The translations under genes were made by a program, and so were the position numbers. The notes under the pieces were generated by a model. It was not told the origin of the DNA, did not search any database, and saw only the letters and a program-made list of their open reading frames with translations. A DNA stretch of 64,000 nt from Antilocapra americana (Eukaryota > Chordata > Mammalia > Artiodactyla > Antilocapridae): contig ML664161.1 in the NCBI GenBank assembly GCA_007570785.1, positions 806,060-870,059 of the forward strand, in the 5' to 3' direction. This document shows, in pieces, positions 1 to 11,774 of this stretch (positions are counted from its first letter, which is position 1; every line of letters starts with the position of its first letter).

Positions 1-1039
1 ATAGAAGGTTTAGTGTATTTTCCAAACACATAACTTTGAAAACAAAGCAAAGAAAGACACATCCTAATAAACTGTGTCAACAAAGATTTATGTGGTGAAG
101 ATAATTACTGGCTCTCCGTACTCGTCTTTGGTTTAAGTATCTGAGAGCTAAAAATTATAATATTATTTAAAATTATCAGTTTAACTATTTTATACATTAA
201 AGCCCTTTCCAGTATTTCAATTTAAATCATCACATCACATCCCAAGTGATAAATGCCCCTGTACAATAGTGGTAAAATTTATTTGTAAAATCTTATTGCA
301 TCATAAACTTCGGAGATCAGCAATATGTTGACATTTTGTTTATTTATATATATGCATTGTTTCCAAGTCTGCCACCCTCCATATGATGCTAGTTTAAATT
401 TCAGGGTGGTCTGTCAGTGTTTCATAATATCACAGCTTAGTATCCATGTGTATTCTTGCTTTTATAAAATTTTAAATTTCCTTCACCCTCTACCGACCCA
501 TCAGTGACATCATACCACCTAGTATCTCAGATTCACAGTCTGTAAATGTGAAAACAATTCAGTCTGACCACTCATGTTAGGCATATGTTACTTTTTACTT
601 TTCATCCCTACTCATGGCATCTTTTTACTTCTACTGCATTTCTGTCTGAAGTTTTGATGTATCTTGATACCACCCTCAACTATATAAATGAATTTGATTG
701 ACCAAGAATATCACTGTAATTCCTTCACCCTTATAGGAAATTCGGTTGAATTTGTTCAGAGTAAAGCCCAGGATACATTTTCAGTGTTGGGAAAGAACAG
801 CTCTTCCTTTTGAAAGTAAGGATATTTTGATATGATATCTGCAAGTACCTCTATCATTTCTGGAAGGTCCTTCTCAGGCCATATAGAAACATGGAGAAGG
901 GCAGATCTGGGAGGAACATGCTGAATCAGAACCCTTGATAATACATTAGGTCAAGTCATATTTGAATTTGGTTATCTTCCTGAAATTTACTTTTACTTAG
1001 GCTGATATATTGTGATTTTAAATTTTATTCTGAAATTTG
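1..1039. other. AT-rich non-coding DNA, nothing recognised
   Basis: No repeat family, RNA gene or convincing coding frame was recognised. The only open frame of note, 325-507, has no familiar protein motif and lies in ordinary AT-rich sequence. Confidence 0.5.
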
Positions 1040-1275
1040 TAAGACATGTTAAAGCAAATGGAATAGTCAAAATGACTATGGAATCAGAGATAGACAATTA
1101 AAAATAAATTTGGAAGATTCATAATATCTGATTCAAGACTTATTATAGATCTATAGTAATCAAGACAGTGTGATATGGATGAAAATACAGATTCATAAAC
1201 AGATGAAATGAAACAGAGAGCCCAGAATTAAATCCAAGTAAGTTAAGTAATGGATCTTTGAAAAGTTGCTAAGAA
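1040..1275 (+). mobile_element. Ancient L1 ORF2 fragment
   Basis: The stretch follows the L1 ORF2 region that reads Ile-Lys-Thr-Val-Trp-Tyr-Trp (seen here as 'aatcaagacagtgtgatat') and then the codons for Glu-Ser-Pro-Glu-Ile ('gagagcccagaattaaat'). A clean copy of the same region lies at 12050-12140. Many substitutions and stops mark it as an old mammalian L1 piece in plus orientation. Confidence 0.75.
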
Positions 1276-1314
1276 AATTAAAAGGAAAGATAGTCCTTTT
1301 GTTTGTTTCCTCTT

Positions 1315-2185
1315 AGTCTTCATTTTTTATTGAGATATAGTTGATGCCCAATATTATATAAATTTTAGGAATGCAACATAGTGATTCTCAGTTTTTAAAG
1401 GTTATACTTGGTTTACATTTATTATAAAATAATTAGCTATACTTTCCCCTATGTTATGCAATATATCTTTGTAGCTTATTTATTGACTATGTAGTAGTTT
1501 GTGTTCTTAGTCCCCTCCCCTTTCCCTGTCCCCTGGTAATCAAAAGTTTGTTCTCTGTACCTTTGATTCTGTTGTTATATTTACTAGTTTACATTTTTTG
1601 ATTCCACAGATGGGATATTATACAGTAATTTTCTTTTTCTATCTCATTTACTTCTCTTAGTATGATACCCTCCAAGTCTATGTTGTGGCAAATGAAATAT
1701 TTTGCTCTTTTTATGGCTGACTAGAATTCTGTTGTGTACGTATATGTGTATATACATATATACACCACATCTTGATCCATTCATTTGTTGATGGACACTT
1801 AAGTTGCTTCCATATCTTGGCAATTGTAAATAATGCTGCTCTGGACATTGAGGTGCATTAATCATTTTGAATTAGTGCTTTCTTTTTCTCAGATGTTTAC
1901 CCAAGAGTGAAATTACTGGGTCATATGTCAGATATGTTTTTAGTTTCTTGAGAAATCTCCATCTTATTCTCCATAGTGGCTGCACCAATTTACATTCCCA
2001 CCAAGAGTGTATGAGGGTTCCCTTTGCTCCTCATCTTCACCACTATTTGCTGTTTCTGTTCTTTGATGGAGTTGTTCTGACGAATGTGATGTGCCTTTCT
2101 CGGCTGACTAATGATGTTAAGCATTTTTTTTTTTTATGTGCCTGTTGGCCAGCTGTAAGTCTTCTTTAAAAAAATCTTAGAGGCA
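1315..2185 (-). mobile_element. Ancient L1 3' end (ORF2 end plus 3' UTR), antisense
   Basis: Read on the minus strand this is the 3' half of an old L1. Landmarks on the plus strand are the motif 'tggacacttaagttgcttcc', the ORF2 zinc-knuckle region around 1965-2010 ('ccatagtggctgcaccaa'), and the 'tgttggccagctgtaag' motif at about 2140-2160. The 3' UTR occupies the left part. Divergence is high with many frame breaks. It may belong to the same insertion episode as the plus-strand piece at 1040-1275, but no target duplication is visible. Confidence 0.8.
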
Positions 2186-3246
2186 AGAGCTGATAGGACC
2201 AGATCTGCTTAGTTATCTGTGGCCTGGACTACTGTGAGGACAGACTAGGTTTATGAAATATCGATCCCGTTGTCTTCTTATAATACATTGTAACATTTCT
2301 CTTTTAACCGAGCTGAAACCAGAAACAGTTTCTCCATTTATTCTACCTGTGGTGCTTAGAATCCTGTATAATTTGAGGTCCAGACAAAGGTTGACTGCCT
2401 ATACACAGGCATTTATAATGAAGCTGGAGTGTAGCAGATTACAGAAGGTTGACCCATATTATTTGATAAATCATATTCTGAGGAGTTGTAAGTAAACAAA
2501 ATTAAAAGCGGTCAATTCCTGTTAAAGTGACTTACAACATCAAATTATAGTTCCTTTTTTTTAAAGTAACTGAATAAGAGGATTAGATTTTAAAATGTGT
2601 TTCATGATTTTGGAATTTTTCATTTTTTTGCATAGTATAATAGAAAATCTTTCTGGTATTTGCATAATTTTCTAAACTATAAAGCACGAATGATAAGATC
2701 ATTTATGAGATATGAAATTATGAAGCATGGTTAAGTTTGCACTTAGTAATAAAGTATTTCCATAGCCAGCTATATGTTACTTGTCCCATTATGTAAATTT
2801 ATATTAGAAGTTGTTAAATATTTTAAATAAAAGCATAAAAGTAGTACAGCACTTCGACTCGTGGTACTTATGTATGATATCATGTGGTTTAGCTGAGATT
2901 TTTTAAACAATAGTATACATAGTGTAGATTTTTGTTTATACATACACAGTGTTCTTAGGTTCAGTTTGGTTTGGGTTGAAGCATAGTTTTTATAATTTAT
3001 AAATTTTATTCTTTAGAATCTTTTCTCATCTGATAATATGGGAAAATGCAATTTTATATTTGACAAATGTTTTCATCTCATTCTAATGCAGGATAGGTAT
3101 CATGATTCCCAGTTATCTTTTTTTTTTTTAATTTTCATTAAGTAATGGGCAATATCATACAATAAAATCTATGCTTAGTGTGTTGTGTGAAGTCTGAAGT
3201 CCTTAAACCTGAAGATAGAAAAGGCAGATTCTTGTAGCATGTAACT
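2186..3246. other. Non-coding DNA with one unassigned 80-codon frame
   Basis: AT-rich unique sequence. It contains an open plus-strand frame at 2253-2495 whose composition is more protein-like than its surroundings (for example Glu-Leu-Lys-Pro-Glu-Thr-Val-Ser-Pro-Phe and Leu-Arg-Ser-Arg-Gln). In the same frame the reading continues upstream across a stop. No family was recognised, and there are no convincing splice sites or promoter. It could be a processed-pseudogene scrap or chance. Confidence 0.3.
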
Positions 3247-3783
3247 TGTGGAGACCAGCTCGACAGGCAGAGTTCCCAAAAGCATGATATGGTGAGAGAA
3301 TGAGAAACAAGTGACAAGAATTGAGAGAAAAGCGAGGCTCAGGGGACCAACACCCCTCCGAGATGAAGGTACAGAACTGAGTCCAGGCCAGCTTTATTAT
3401 ACTTTCCGCCGTGAGTGACGGGATATGTGGGGAGTTAAACTACAACTCATGTGGCCTTCAGGGCCAAAGAACAAAATGATCATTAACCACTGAGTAATTA
3501 GGAAAAAGTCATCAATTACAAATCAGTAACTAAGACGAATATTCTTATCTATAGATTTCCACCAGATACGTAAAACATGTGACTCTGAGACACCACTGGG
3601 AAACAGTCTGGGGTCCGTTTTCCAACCCCAGGATCATATCTTGTTTTCAAGACTATGAACTGTTCCCACTGAACTTATTCCCAGAGTCTCATGCCTTATA
3701 GCATTCAATTTATCAATAATTATAAATTTCTTTTTCAGCCCTTGCTGGGGCCTGGTTTTCTTTGATTCTTCCTGTCTCCTACA
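3247..3783 (-). mobile_element. Solo LTR of an endogenous retrovirus, minus strand, no target duplication
   Basis: The ends form the usual short inverted repeat of an LTR: left end 'tgtggagacc', right end 'gtctcctaca', which reads TGTAGGAGAC on the minus strand. On that strand a polyadenylation signal AATAAA is read at about 3391-3400, followed by a CT-rich U5 ending 'gagctggtctccaca'. Length is about 537 bp. The sequence resembles the ruminant BTLTR1 type (class II) as I remember it; the name is an inference. No internal viral genes adjoin. Flanking hexamers 'gtaact' and 'ctcttg' do not match, so the target duplication is missing, and the right end abuts a BovB tail exactly. Confidence 0.75.
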
Positions 3784-4127
3784 CTCTTGAGTGTCCCTTG
3801 GACTGCAGGGAGATCCAACCAGTCCACCCTAAAGGAGATCAGTCCTCAGTGTTCATTGGAAAATCTGATGTTGAAGCTCAAACTCCAATACTATGGCCAC
3901 CTGATGCAAAGAGCTGACTCATTTGAAAAGATCCTCATGCTGGGTAAGATTGAGGGCAGGAGGAGAAGAGGATGACAGAGGATGAGATGGTTGGATGGCA
4001 TCACCAAGTCAATGGACATGAGTTTAGATGGACTCTGAGAGTTGGTGTTGGACAGGGAGGCCTGGCGTGATGCAACTTATGGGGTCTCAAAGAGTCAGAC
4101 ATGAATGAGCAACTAAACTGAACTGAG
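3784..4127 (+). mobile_element. BovB 3' end fragment
   Basis: This matches the 3' terminal part of BovB (RTE-clade LINE) seen in better copies at 46500-46868 and 50740-51080: 'cttggactgcagggagatcc', 'gatgagatggttggatggc', and the terminal 'aactaaactgaactga' tract. It encodes a decayed piece of the C-terminal BovB protein (3787-3975). The left border coincides with the right end of the neighbouring LTR. Confidence 0.92.
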
Positions 4128-5678
4128 TGGTTTATACAATCTTGAAAAATTTCTCCCATAAAAAATAGAAAAAAAATTTGGATAATAAAAAGTTAGATTT
4201 ATTTTTAACTCTCAAATATGACAAAATATTTTCCATAATTTTCATTACTTAAGCATTTTATATATGTTATGGAAACAAACAGCCAGTGAATTTATGTTGG
4301 ATAGTAGCACTTGTGAATTAGGTGCTGAAATTCTACCATTTCGCAGTTAGATTTTGGCACCTTCTCTTAATCTCCTCCAGATAAAACATAGCACTGCTTG
4401 TAAGTGGCATGCTACAGTGTTACTTACAGTTTGTTAAGTGGTAAATTGCTGCTGACACTACTGGCAATTTTAGTACTTACAATAAAGCAGAATATAATTT
4501 AGAATAAAGCAAATGGAATTAAACTGAAATGTTGCAAAAAGAAGGAATGTCACCTGTAGTAGGAAACAACTTACATCTTGGTATTTTTTAGAAAATAAAT
4601 TTTTTACATATAAGTATGTTTAAAAATTGACTTTATGTGGCTGCTTTGGTGGTGGTGTTATTGTTGTTGCTGTTTTTTCAAATTAAAAAGTGAAAAATGA
4701 TAACCTTGATTTTTCAAAATATTTTTAAAAGGACCAGGAAATATGTTAGTTATACATTTTATAAATGTCTTGCAGAATGTCAAGATGTTAAATAGAAGAT
4801 CAGATTGCTTACAGCAGTTTCTTTGTAGTAAAGGTCAGACTTACAGCTACAGAACAGAAAAGAGCAAGTTTTCCCGTTTTTTTTTTTTTTTTTTTCATGA
4901 AGACTGAAGACTAGTTGTTAAGTACAAGAGAGAAGCTCTGAAACTTTGCTCTGGATGGATGTTAAATTGTGATCATGAAGTCAAAGTGTTGATATTAGTC
5001 TTCTGTGGTGGTAAGGAATTTAGTTAACTTCAAGGGGTATGACTATTTAATATTATTCATAAAATATTCAAAATACATTAGGAACCTAACTCATAACTTA
5101 TGTGCCACTAATATATGATGAAATATTTAATGTTTTAAATGAAGTTGTTTTGTAGAGATTGGATGTTTACAATTATTCTTAGATAGGTGGCTAAACATTA
5201 AAGTCCAAAATAAAATTTCTTTCATTTTTAATAGGCTGCTTCACTTCCAAATTATTTTAAACCTATAACCAAGAATAAATGTGAATGCTCAGGGGTTCTC
5301 TGAGTGGCATATGCAAGCAACTGTTATTCCAAATCACTTATTTATATCTATGAAGACAGGAAAGATGGGAAGAGTCATAAAGAGTCACATCAACTTCTCC
5401 ATTGGTTGTTGATTTATTGAATACCTTAAAAGAAAAAAAAAAGACTCAGATGCTAGGTTATGTTGAAAGTATTTATTGCTGGACCTGAGACTAATAAAAA
5501 GAAAAGCTTTTTGGTGTATGTGAAATCTCACAATGGAAAATGAGCTAACAATCGTCCATATTTTGGTTGCATAGAGTAAAACTCCTATTCTTCTCATACT
5601 CTATTGAGATTCTCTATAAATTCAACAAAAATTTGTATTTACTCATGGTCCATATATTTGTAAACACATAATCCTACA
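4128..5678. other. AT-rich non-coding DNA
   Basis: No gene or repeat family recognised. It contains a poly-T run at about 4879-4897 and a 'gtt'-rich stretch near 4650-4675. The open frame at 5385-5597 on the minus strand has no recognisable motif. Confidence 0.5.
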
Positions 5679-5684
5679 GTAGTG

Positions 5685-6204
5685 TGTAGGGCACCTCACA
5701 TGTGCTCATGACAAGATGGCGCTTGGCGGAGATCAAGAGGGCGGGACTGAAGCTACTTACAAAAAATGCGATTGGCCATGGCTAACTTCCTCTTAGCAAT
5801 GCTGGGATGTGACCAGTATACATTGGTGCGCCACCACCTGTATACGTGACCCTTAACAGTGATTGGTCAAGCTCCCGGAATGCCCCATTTGAAACCCCGC
5901 GCCATTTGCCTTCCTGTGCTGTTTGCTTATATAAGCTCTCCGTTCAGCTCAATAAAACGGAACTGTTTGACAGAACCCCCGCCGCGTCTGAGTGTCTCTC
6001 TCCGGGCGAGGGAGGCTATGGGGTGGGCGTTCACTCACCCACTCCTCGGGGCTGATCTTCCAGAGGCTCCCATCCTCGGAAGATAACTTTGGAGGGTCCT
6101 TCTGTCCGAGACTGAGGGCTCCCCCAGCTTTCTGACTCCCGCCCTGGAGTGCTACAGGGCGGGTTAGAGAGTCACAGAGAAAAGGAAAATAGAGAGGCCC
6201 CACA
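5685..6204 (+). mobile_element. Solo LTR, plus strand, with 6-bp target duplication
   Basis: About 520 bp running from 'tgtagggcac' to 'aggccccaca', which form an imperfect terminal inverted repeat. The direct hexamer 'gtagtg' lies immediately outside at 5679-5684 and 6205-6210. A TATA box ('tatataagctctc', about 5928-5940) precedes an AATAAAA polyadenylation signal (about 5950-5957) and a GC-rich R/U5. The block is strikingly GC- and CpG-rich against its AT-rich flanks, and many CpGs are still intact. A 6-bp duplication fits class II (ERVK-like) integration; the exact family was not identified. Small overlapping open frames here (5846-6218, both strands) are by-products of GC-rich LTR sequence, not genes. 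Confidence 0.85.
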
Positions 6205-6210
6205 GTAGTG

Positions 6211-7496
6211 GAGATCAAATCAAAATCCTAGGTTCTATAGGTAGAGATTTTGATGACTGAGGACTTTGCCCAGTTTACTCTTTACTACATTGTATTTCAA
6301 AGAAAGTTTGAGACTTCATTTTAGTTGCTTTATTAAATTTCAGAATTAATTCTCCTGTAGCTTTCTATTCTGTCACCACTCTACCTACTCACACACAATA
6401 AACAATAAAAGACAAAAGACTGAAATATAAAATTGGAAATCCTTCAAAGATTCTTTGCATATTTTGAGAAAAGACATTTAGAGAAGTCATAGCTAACTAT
6501 CTTTTAATTGATTTTACAAGTGAGGCATCTCCACCAAATTATGTATTTCTTTTTTAAATGTTATAATTTGATAAAAGCTAATAAAACATTTTAAATAGCT
6601 TTATACAATTTTCTACAAGAGAGAAACAATATTCACAGTCCAAGGGCATGGATGTTGCTGGACTTCTGCTTCTGTTTTTGTAATCCATCATGTTCCAACA
6701 AAAATAATAGCAATTATGTTAATAGACCTCTTCATAACTACTGTGGTTGATTAATGACATCAATTTCCTGGTGTCCAGACATGAACTAAACTTTCTTTTT
6801 TGGGGATCCATGATTCAGATCACAATTAAGTCCTGACATTTTCCCCATCATCATATTTTTGTTATCTGACTCTTGATGGGCATCTAGAGCCTTGTGTCTG
6901 TAAAGTGTTCTGGAAAACATATCCAGAGCTGGCTTTTTATAATTGTTTAGTTCCCAACTGAATTATCTGCTAATTGTGGACATATTCCAACAATTACATT
7001 TTCCAAAGTATCCTAATTATTCTATCTGCATCTATGTAATATTAAGAGAAGCTTAATTGTTATGTTCTTCATGTTTGTTTTCCTATGGATTGCTTATTTA
7101 TATTTGCATTACTCATTGATTAATCACAATTTTGCTATAGGCATACTTCATATTTGTTTTAAATCTCTTTATATAGACCTTACGTTTTGTATTTGTATTC
7201 ATTCTTTGAATGTACATTTATATCAGTGATTTTGTTTTGAAATGACTTTGCTTCCCAGAATCTATGAATCAACCTTCTAACTTATTCTTTTTTTTTAACT
7301 TGCTCCTGTATTTTATGTAAATAGCTAAAATCTTTTTTTTTTTTTTTTTTAGTGTGAAAAAATTATAAAACTCAACTGCTTGCAATCATCTAGTTGCCAT
7401 TCCATTCACTTAGGCCAAAACTCAACTCCTTACAATTGACGTGTAAGTTCTATATAATAAGACTCCTATAGACTCCTTGAAGTTATCCTTCATTTC
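6211..7496. other. AT-rich non-coding DNA
   Basis: No gene or recognisable repeat. Poly-T near 7333-7351. Confidence 0.5.
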
Positions 7497-7513
7497 TATG
7501 TGAAGCTATTTTA

Positions 7514-8001
7514 TTTTATTTATTTATTCTTTTTTTAAAAATTTTCTTTACTTTATTGTGTTGGTTTTGCCATACAATGACATGAATCCGCCATGGGTTT
7601 ACATATGCTCCCCCTCCAGAACCCCCCTCCCTCCTCCCTCCAGATTCCCTCCCCCGGGTCATCTTGGTGCACCAGCCCCGAGCATCAGCCCTGGGCTGGC
7701 GATTGATTTCACATATGATAATTCACATGTTTCAATGCCATTCTCCCATATCATCCCACACTTGCCCTCTTTCACAGAGTCCAAGAGTCTGTTCTATACA
7801 TCTGCGTTTCTTTTACTGTCTCGCATGCAGAGTTCTCGTTACCATCTTTCTAAATTCCATATATATGCGTTAGTATACTGTACGGCTGTTTTTCCTTCTG
7901 GCTTACTTCACTCTGGATAATAGGCTCCAGTTCCGTCCACCTGAGTAGAACTGCTTCAGATGATTTTTTTTTTTTTTAATGCTGAGTGATATTCCATTGT
8001 G
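7514..8001 (-). mobile_element. Young 5'-truncated L1 (3' UTR and end of ORF2), antisense, with 17-bp target duplication
   Basis: Starting at an A/T-rich tail, the sequence reads the ruminant L1 3' end in reverse: 'ttggttttgccatacaatga', a C-rich tract (G-rich on the element strand) at about 7611-7660, then 'ccatatatatgcgttagtat' and 'gctgagtgatattccattgt'. The 17-base direct repeat 'tatgtgaagctatttta' flanks it at 7497-7513 and 8002-8018. It is very similar to the copies at 10741-11678, 40158-41434 and 48917-49268. The 120-codon plus-strand frame at 7558-7920 is an antisense shadow of the L1 3' UTR. Confidence 0.92.
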
Positions 8002-8018
8002 TATGTGAAGCTATTTTA

Positions 8019-10726
8019 AAATGCATATTCTTTCTTATACTAAGGAAGTGCCAGTTGTCTTCTCTTTTCCTGGAATTGTTTGCTTCCATATCATTACATG
8101 GCAGACTTCTCATTATAGCTTCTCAGAATAGCTCTGGGGTTTACTTGCATGTGGGTATAGTAACTATAGATTGCTTGAAATGGAAAGTGGAAAGGAGTGG
8201 TGAAAGAATTCAGAAACTGATCTCTGCACCCATAAAAACAAACACTTGAATGCTAGCTTGCCTGATAGTCATGATTATTGTGTAGTGTACATGTTTGAAT
8301 GTTGAGTGTTGTACACGATGCTTGAGTATTGTGCATGATGGTAAGAGCTGTCATATAGAGAGGGTGATGGGCTTGCCCTGGGTTTGGGTTGGGGAGCTGA
8401 GGCTGAAGAAGGCTATTTCAAAAATAAGCTTTATATTTCTGCCTCAAATACTACCAAGGGAAAAATGATAGATTGGATTTAGGAACATATTTATTCAGGT
8501 GTTCAAAAAAGAACTTCAAAGCATCTGAACATCAACATTCATATAAAGGGGAACATTGTATTCTATTGGGTGATCTATTTTAATAAAGTATCAATTTGAT
8601 TTTAACAGAACATATTCTTCAGTAATGGGGATAAAATAATTTCAGTATTTAAAGAGAGTTGCAGATCTCACATTTGCAGATTTCTAAAATACACGTTTTT
8701 CATTTGGTGGGATATTTATTTAATTGCTTTATTAGAGAGCAAATAAGAAGGTCTTAAACAAGCTAAAATTCATTTTCTCAAGCACACAAAAGTCTAAGCT
8801 GGCAGGCGGCGATGCAGCAGGGCAACCCAGCTTCTGAAGATCATACAGGTATACAGGCTTTCTCTGTCTCTTGTTTACATTATTCCCATCTGCACAGTCA
8901 GTGCTGGCTCATTAAAACACTTTGTCTATACCAGCCCTCAGAATGGACAAAAGAGGAAAACAGCTTCCCATGAAGGATATGATTAAGAAATTGTATATAT
9001 AATTTTCCCTCACATCTGATCAGGACTGGATTTCACATTAAGTCCTTCCTGCAAGAGAGGCTGTAAAATGCTCTTGCTAGCTAGGTGGCTCTAAGCACAG
9101 CAACACTCCGATTTCCCTTACTAAGAGGAGAATGGCTTTTGAGAGAAAACTACCTGACCCTGTCACTACTTCTTCAGACTTAGAAAAAAAGAAGTCTATG
9201 AAATTATTTGCTGTATTTAACCTTGTTGAACAAAAGAGGGGAAGTACAAAAATCTGCATCACTATTTTATGGGTCATGGTTTAAGCATTATTTTAAAATC
9301 TACATCATAAAGCATGTATATGATACATCTGATGTTCACAAATGCCTGCTGTTTTTCATTCCTCCAAAACTGCTAAATATTATATGATATATTTATACTG
9401 CTGTTTAATTTAAACTTAACTATAGTTTGATTTTGCAAACAGTCAAATTAAGTGCCCCTAAATTATACAGTCCTATCAAAAAGAATATAAATTTTAAGGA
9501 CAGACTGCTAACTAGAATACAAATATATAATGTCTATTTTTAGATCATGCTGGACCACAAAATTCCCAACTGTCTTTGTAGTAAGTTATATTTATTGATC
9601 TATTGAAATTCTGACTTTTAGGAGAGAATGTTTTCATAAAGCTTTTACACAAATTTAAGGAAAAAACTAATAGCACGTATTTTAAAATTAGAAACATAAA
9701 TGTCCTTACCTTTACTTTGATCTTTTTCATAGAAACGTATACAGTGCCACTTCCTTCTCGTAATCAACAGGAACATGTCTAAGGTAGTAAAAATTAAAAC
9801 ATTAAAGAGAACGGAAAAGAATAAAATACAGTATTGTTGAAAAAATACATTAGTGTGATTATACATTGAAAAAGTCTGGAGAGTCAGTCTTTGTTGATAA
9901 ATCATTATGCTCCTAATCTGTACTTGAGTTTTAGAAAATTTTCAACCTCTTTATTATCTAAATATATTTAAATAAAAAAACTTCGAAACTATAACAAATA
10001 TTTAAGAAGGTAGTGTAAATTAGCTTCCTTGTAATTACAACATTTGACATACATGTGTACATGCCATAAGTGTGTTATATGTATTGCTTACTATATATAG
10101 CACATAATAAAATTAAATATGTATGTAGCTAAAATTTCAAAATGTGTTTCTGAAATTGTTTACTCTGGCTCTCTAGATAGAATTAAGTCATGTTGGAGAG
10201 AAGACTGGAATAAATGGAGGCAAGGAGGAAGAGATGTCATTGAATAATAGATCAATTATTGATGATGCACTAAATTCAAGTTTTCCAATGCAAACATTAT
10301 TTATCCTCCTCCCAGTATTTCTAGATTTTCCTGTTTAATTTTTTCCCCACATTATCCAGGATCTAACTTCTCTATCTACCTCATCCTAATCTTAACTTTT
10401 TCACTAAGACTAGCAGTTACCCATACCTCTAAATTTACAGCCGTAATTGCATAAAAATCGATAAATTCACCATTTATTCATCCACATTTTACTCTTTGAA
10501 TCCTGTTATAACAGATATTATCCAGCCTCTACTCAAAAGTTAAGATTATTCTATTACTTTTCTTACATTTTCAAAATTCTCACACAATTATCTATAATCT
10601 TTCAATATTTTAAAAAGATATTCTTCAAATCTTCAAAACAAAACTGAATAAGGAAATAAAAATAATAAACAATTATATGACAGTCAATTATTTTAGGCCC
10701 CCTCCAAGGCAACCTCATTAAAAATT
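8019..10726. other. Mostly unique AT-rich DNA, possible ancient repeat at 8740-8960
   Basis: No coding gene seen. The segment at about 8740-8960 ('caagctaaaattcattttct', 'agtctaagctggcaggcggc') has the texture of an old mammalian DNA transposon or LTR remnant, but I could not assign a family. Open frames at 9077-9905 on the minus strand have no recognisable domains. Confidence 0.35.
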
Positions 10727-11223
10727 TACCTTCACTTTTTTTTTTTTAAGATGGATTTTTTATTTTTTTATTTATTTATTTTTATTTTATTTACTAATTT
10801 TTTAAAAATTTTCTTTACTTTATTGTGTTGGTTTTGCCATACATTGACATGAAACCGCCATGGGTATACATATGCTCCCCCTCCAGAACCCTCCTCCCTC
10901 CTCCCTCCTGATTCCCTCCCCCTGGGTCATCCCGTTGCACCAGCCCGGAGCATCAAACCTGGGCTGGCAATTGATTTCACATACGATAATTCATATGTTT
11001 CAATGCCATTCTCCCATATCATCCCACACTTGCCCTCTTCCACAGAGTCCACGAGTCTGTTCTATACATCTGTGTTTCTTTTGCTGTCCCACATGCAGGG
11101 TTCTTGTTACCATCTTTCTAAATTCCATATATATGCGTTAGTATACTGTATTGCTGTTTTTCCTTCTGGCTTACTTCACTCTGGATAATAGGCTCCAGTT
11201 CCATCCACCTGAGTAGAACTGAT

Positions 11224-11670
11224 TCAAATGAATTTTCTTTTTTTTAATGCTGAGTGATTTTCCATCGTGTATATGTACCACAGCTTTCTTATCCATTCAT
11301 CAGTTGATGGGCATCTAGGTAGCTTCCATGTGCTGGCTATTGTAAACAACGCGGAGATGAACATTGGGGTACATCTTTCAATTCTGGTTTCCTTGGTGTG
11401 TATGCCCAGAAGTGGGATTGCTGGGTCATATGGAAGTTCTATTTTCAGTTTTTTAAGGAACCTCCACACTGTTTTCCATAGTGGCTGTACTAGTTTGCAT
11501 TCCCACCAACAGTGTAAGAGGGTTCCCTTTTCTCCACATCCTCTCCAGCATTTATTGCTTGTAGATTTTTGGATTGCAGCCATTCTGACTGGTGTAAAGT
11601 GATATATCATTGTGGTTTTGATTTGCATCTCTCTGATAATGAGTGATGCTCAGCATCTTTTCATGTGTTT
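11224..11670 (-). pseudogene. L1 ORF2 C-terminal fragment with cysteine-rich knuckle
   Basis: A minus-strand open frame of 134 codons (11224-11628) encodes the ORF2p C-terminus. The cysteine-rich motif has spacing C-x3-C-x7-H-x4-C, beginning Cys-Trp-Arg-Gly-Cys. It is followed by the conserved [11 protein letters not shown] and the tryptophan-rich [12 protein letters not shown]. It belongs to the 3' segment of the twin-primed L1 and is separated from the rest of ORF2 by the inversion, so it is dead. Confidence 0.92.
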
Positions 11671-11774
11671 GTTAGCCAAATCCATTCACCACTGAAACAA
11701 AAAGAATAAAATACTTAGGAGTATTTCTACCTAAAGAAACAAAAGACTTATATATAGAAAACTATAAAACACTG

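Noticed and set aside
5846..6218. Three overlapping open frames on both strands
   Set aside because: They fall wholly inside a GC-rich solo LTR with clear termini and target duplication, so they are chance frames.
7558..7920. 120-codon plus-strand open frame, proline-rich
   Set aside because: It is the antisense of the ruminant L1 3' UTR. The same frame recurs at 10860-11188 and 49052-49258 in other L1 tails.
8740..8960. Possible ancient DNA transposon
   Set aside because: The texture is suggestive, but I could not match termini or a family, so it is only mentioned within the surrounding unique region.
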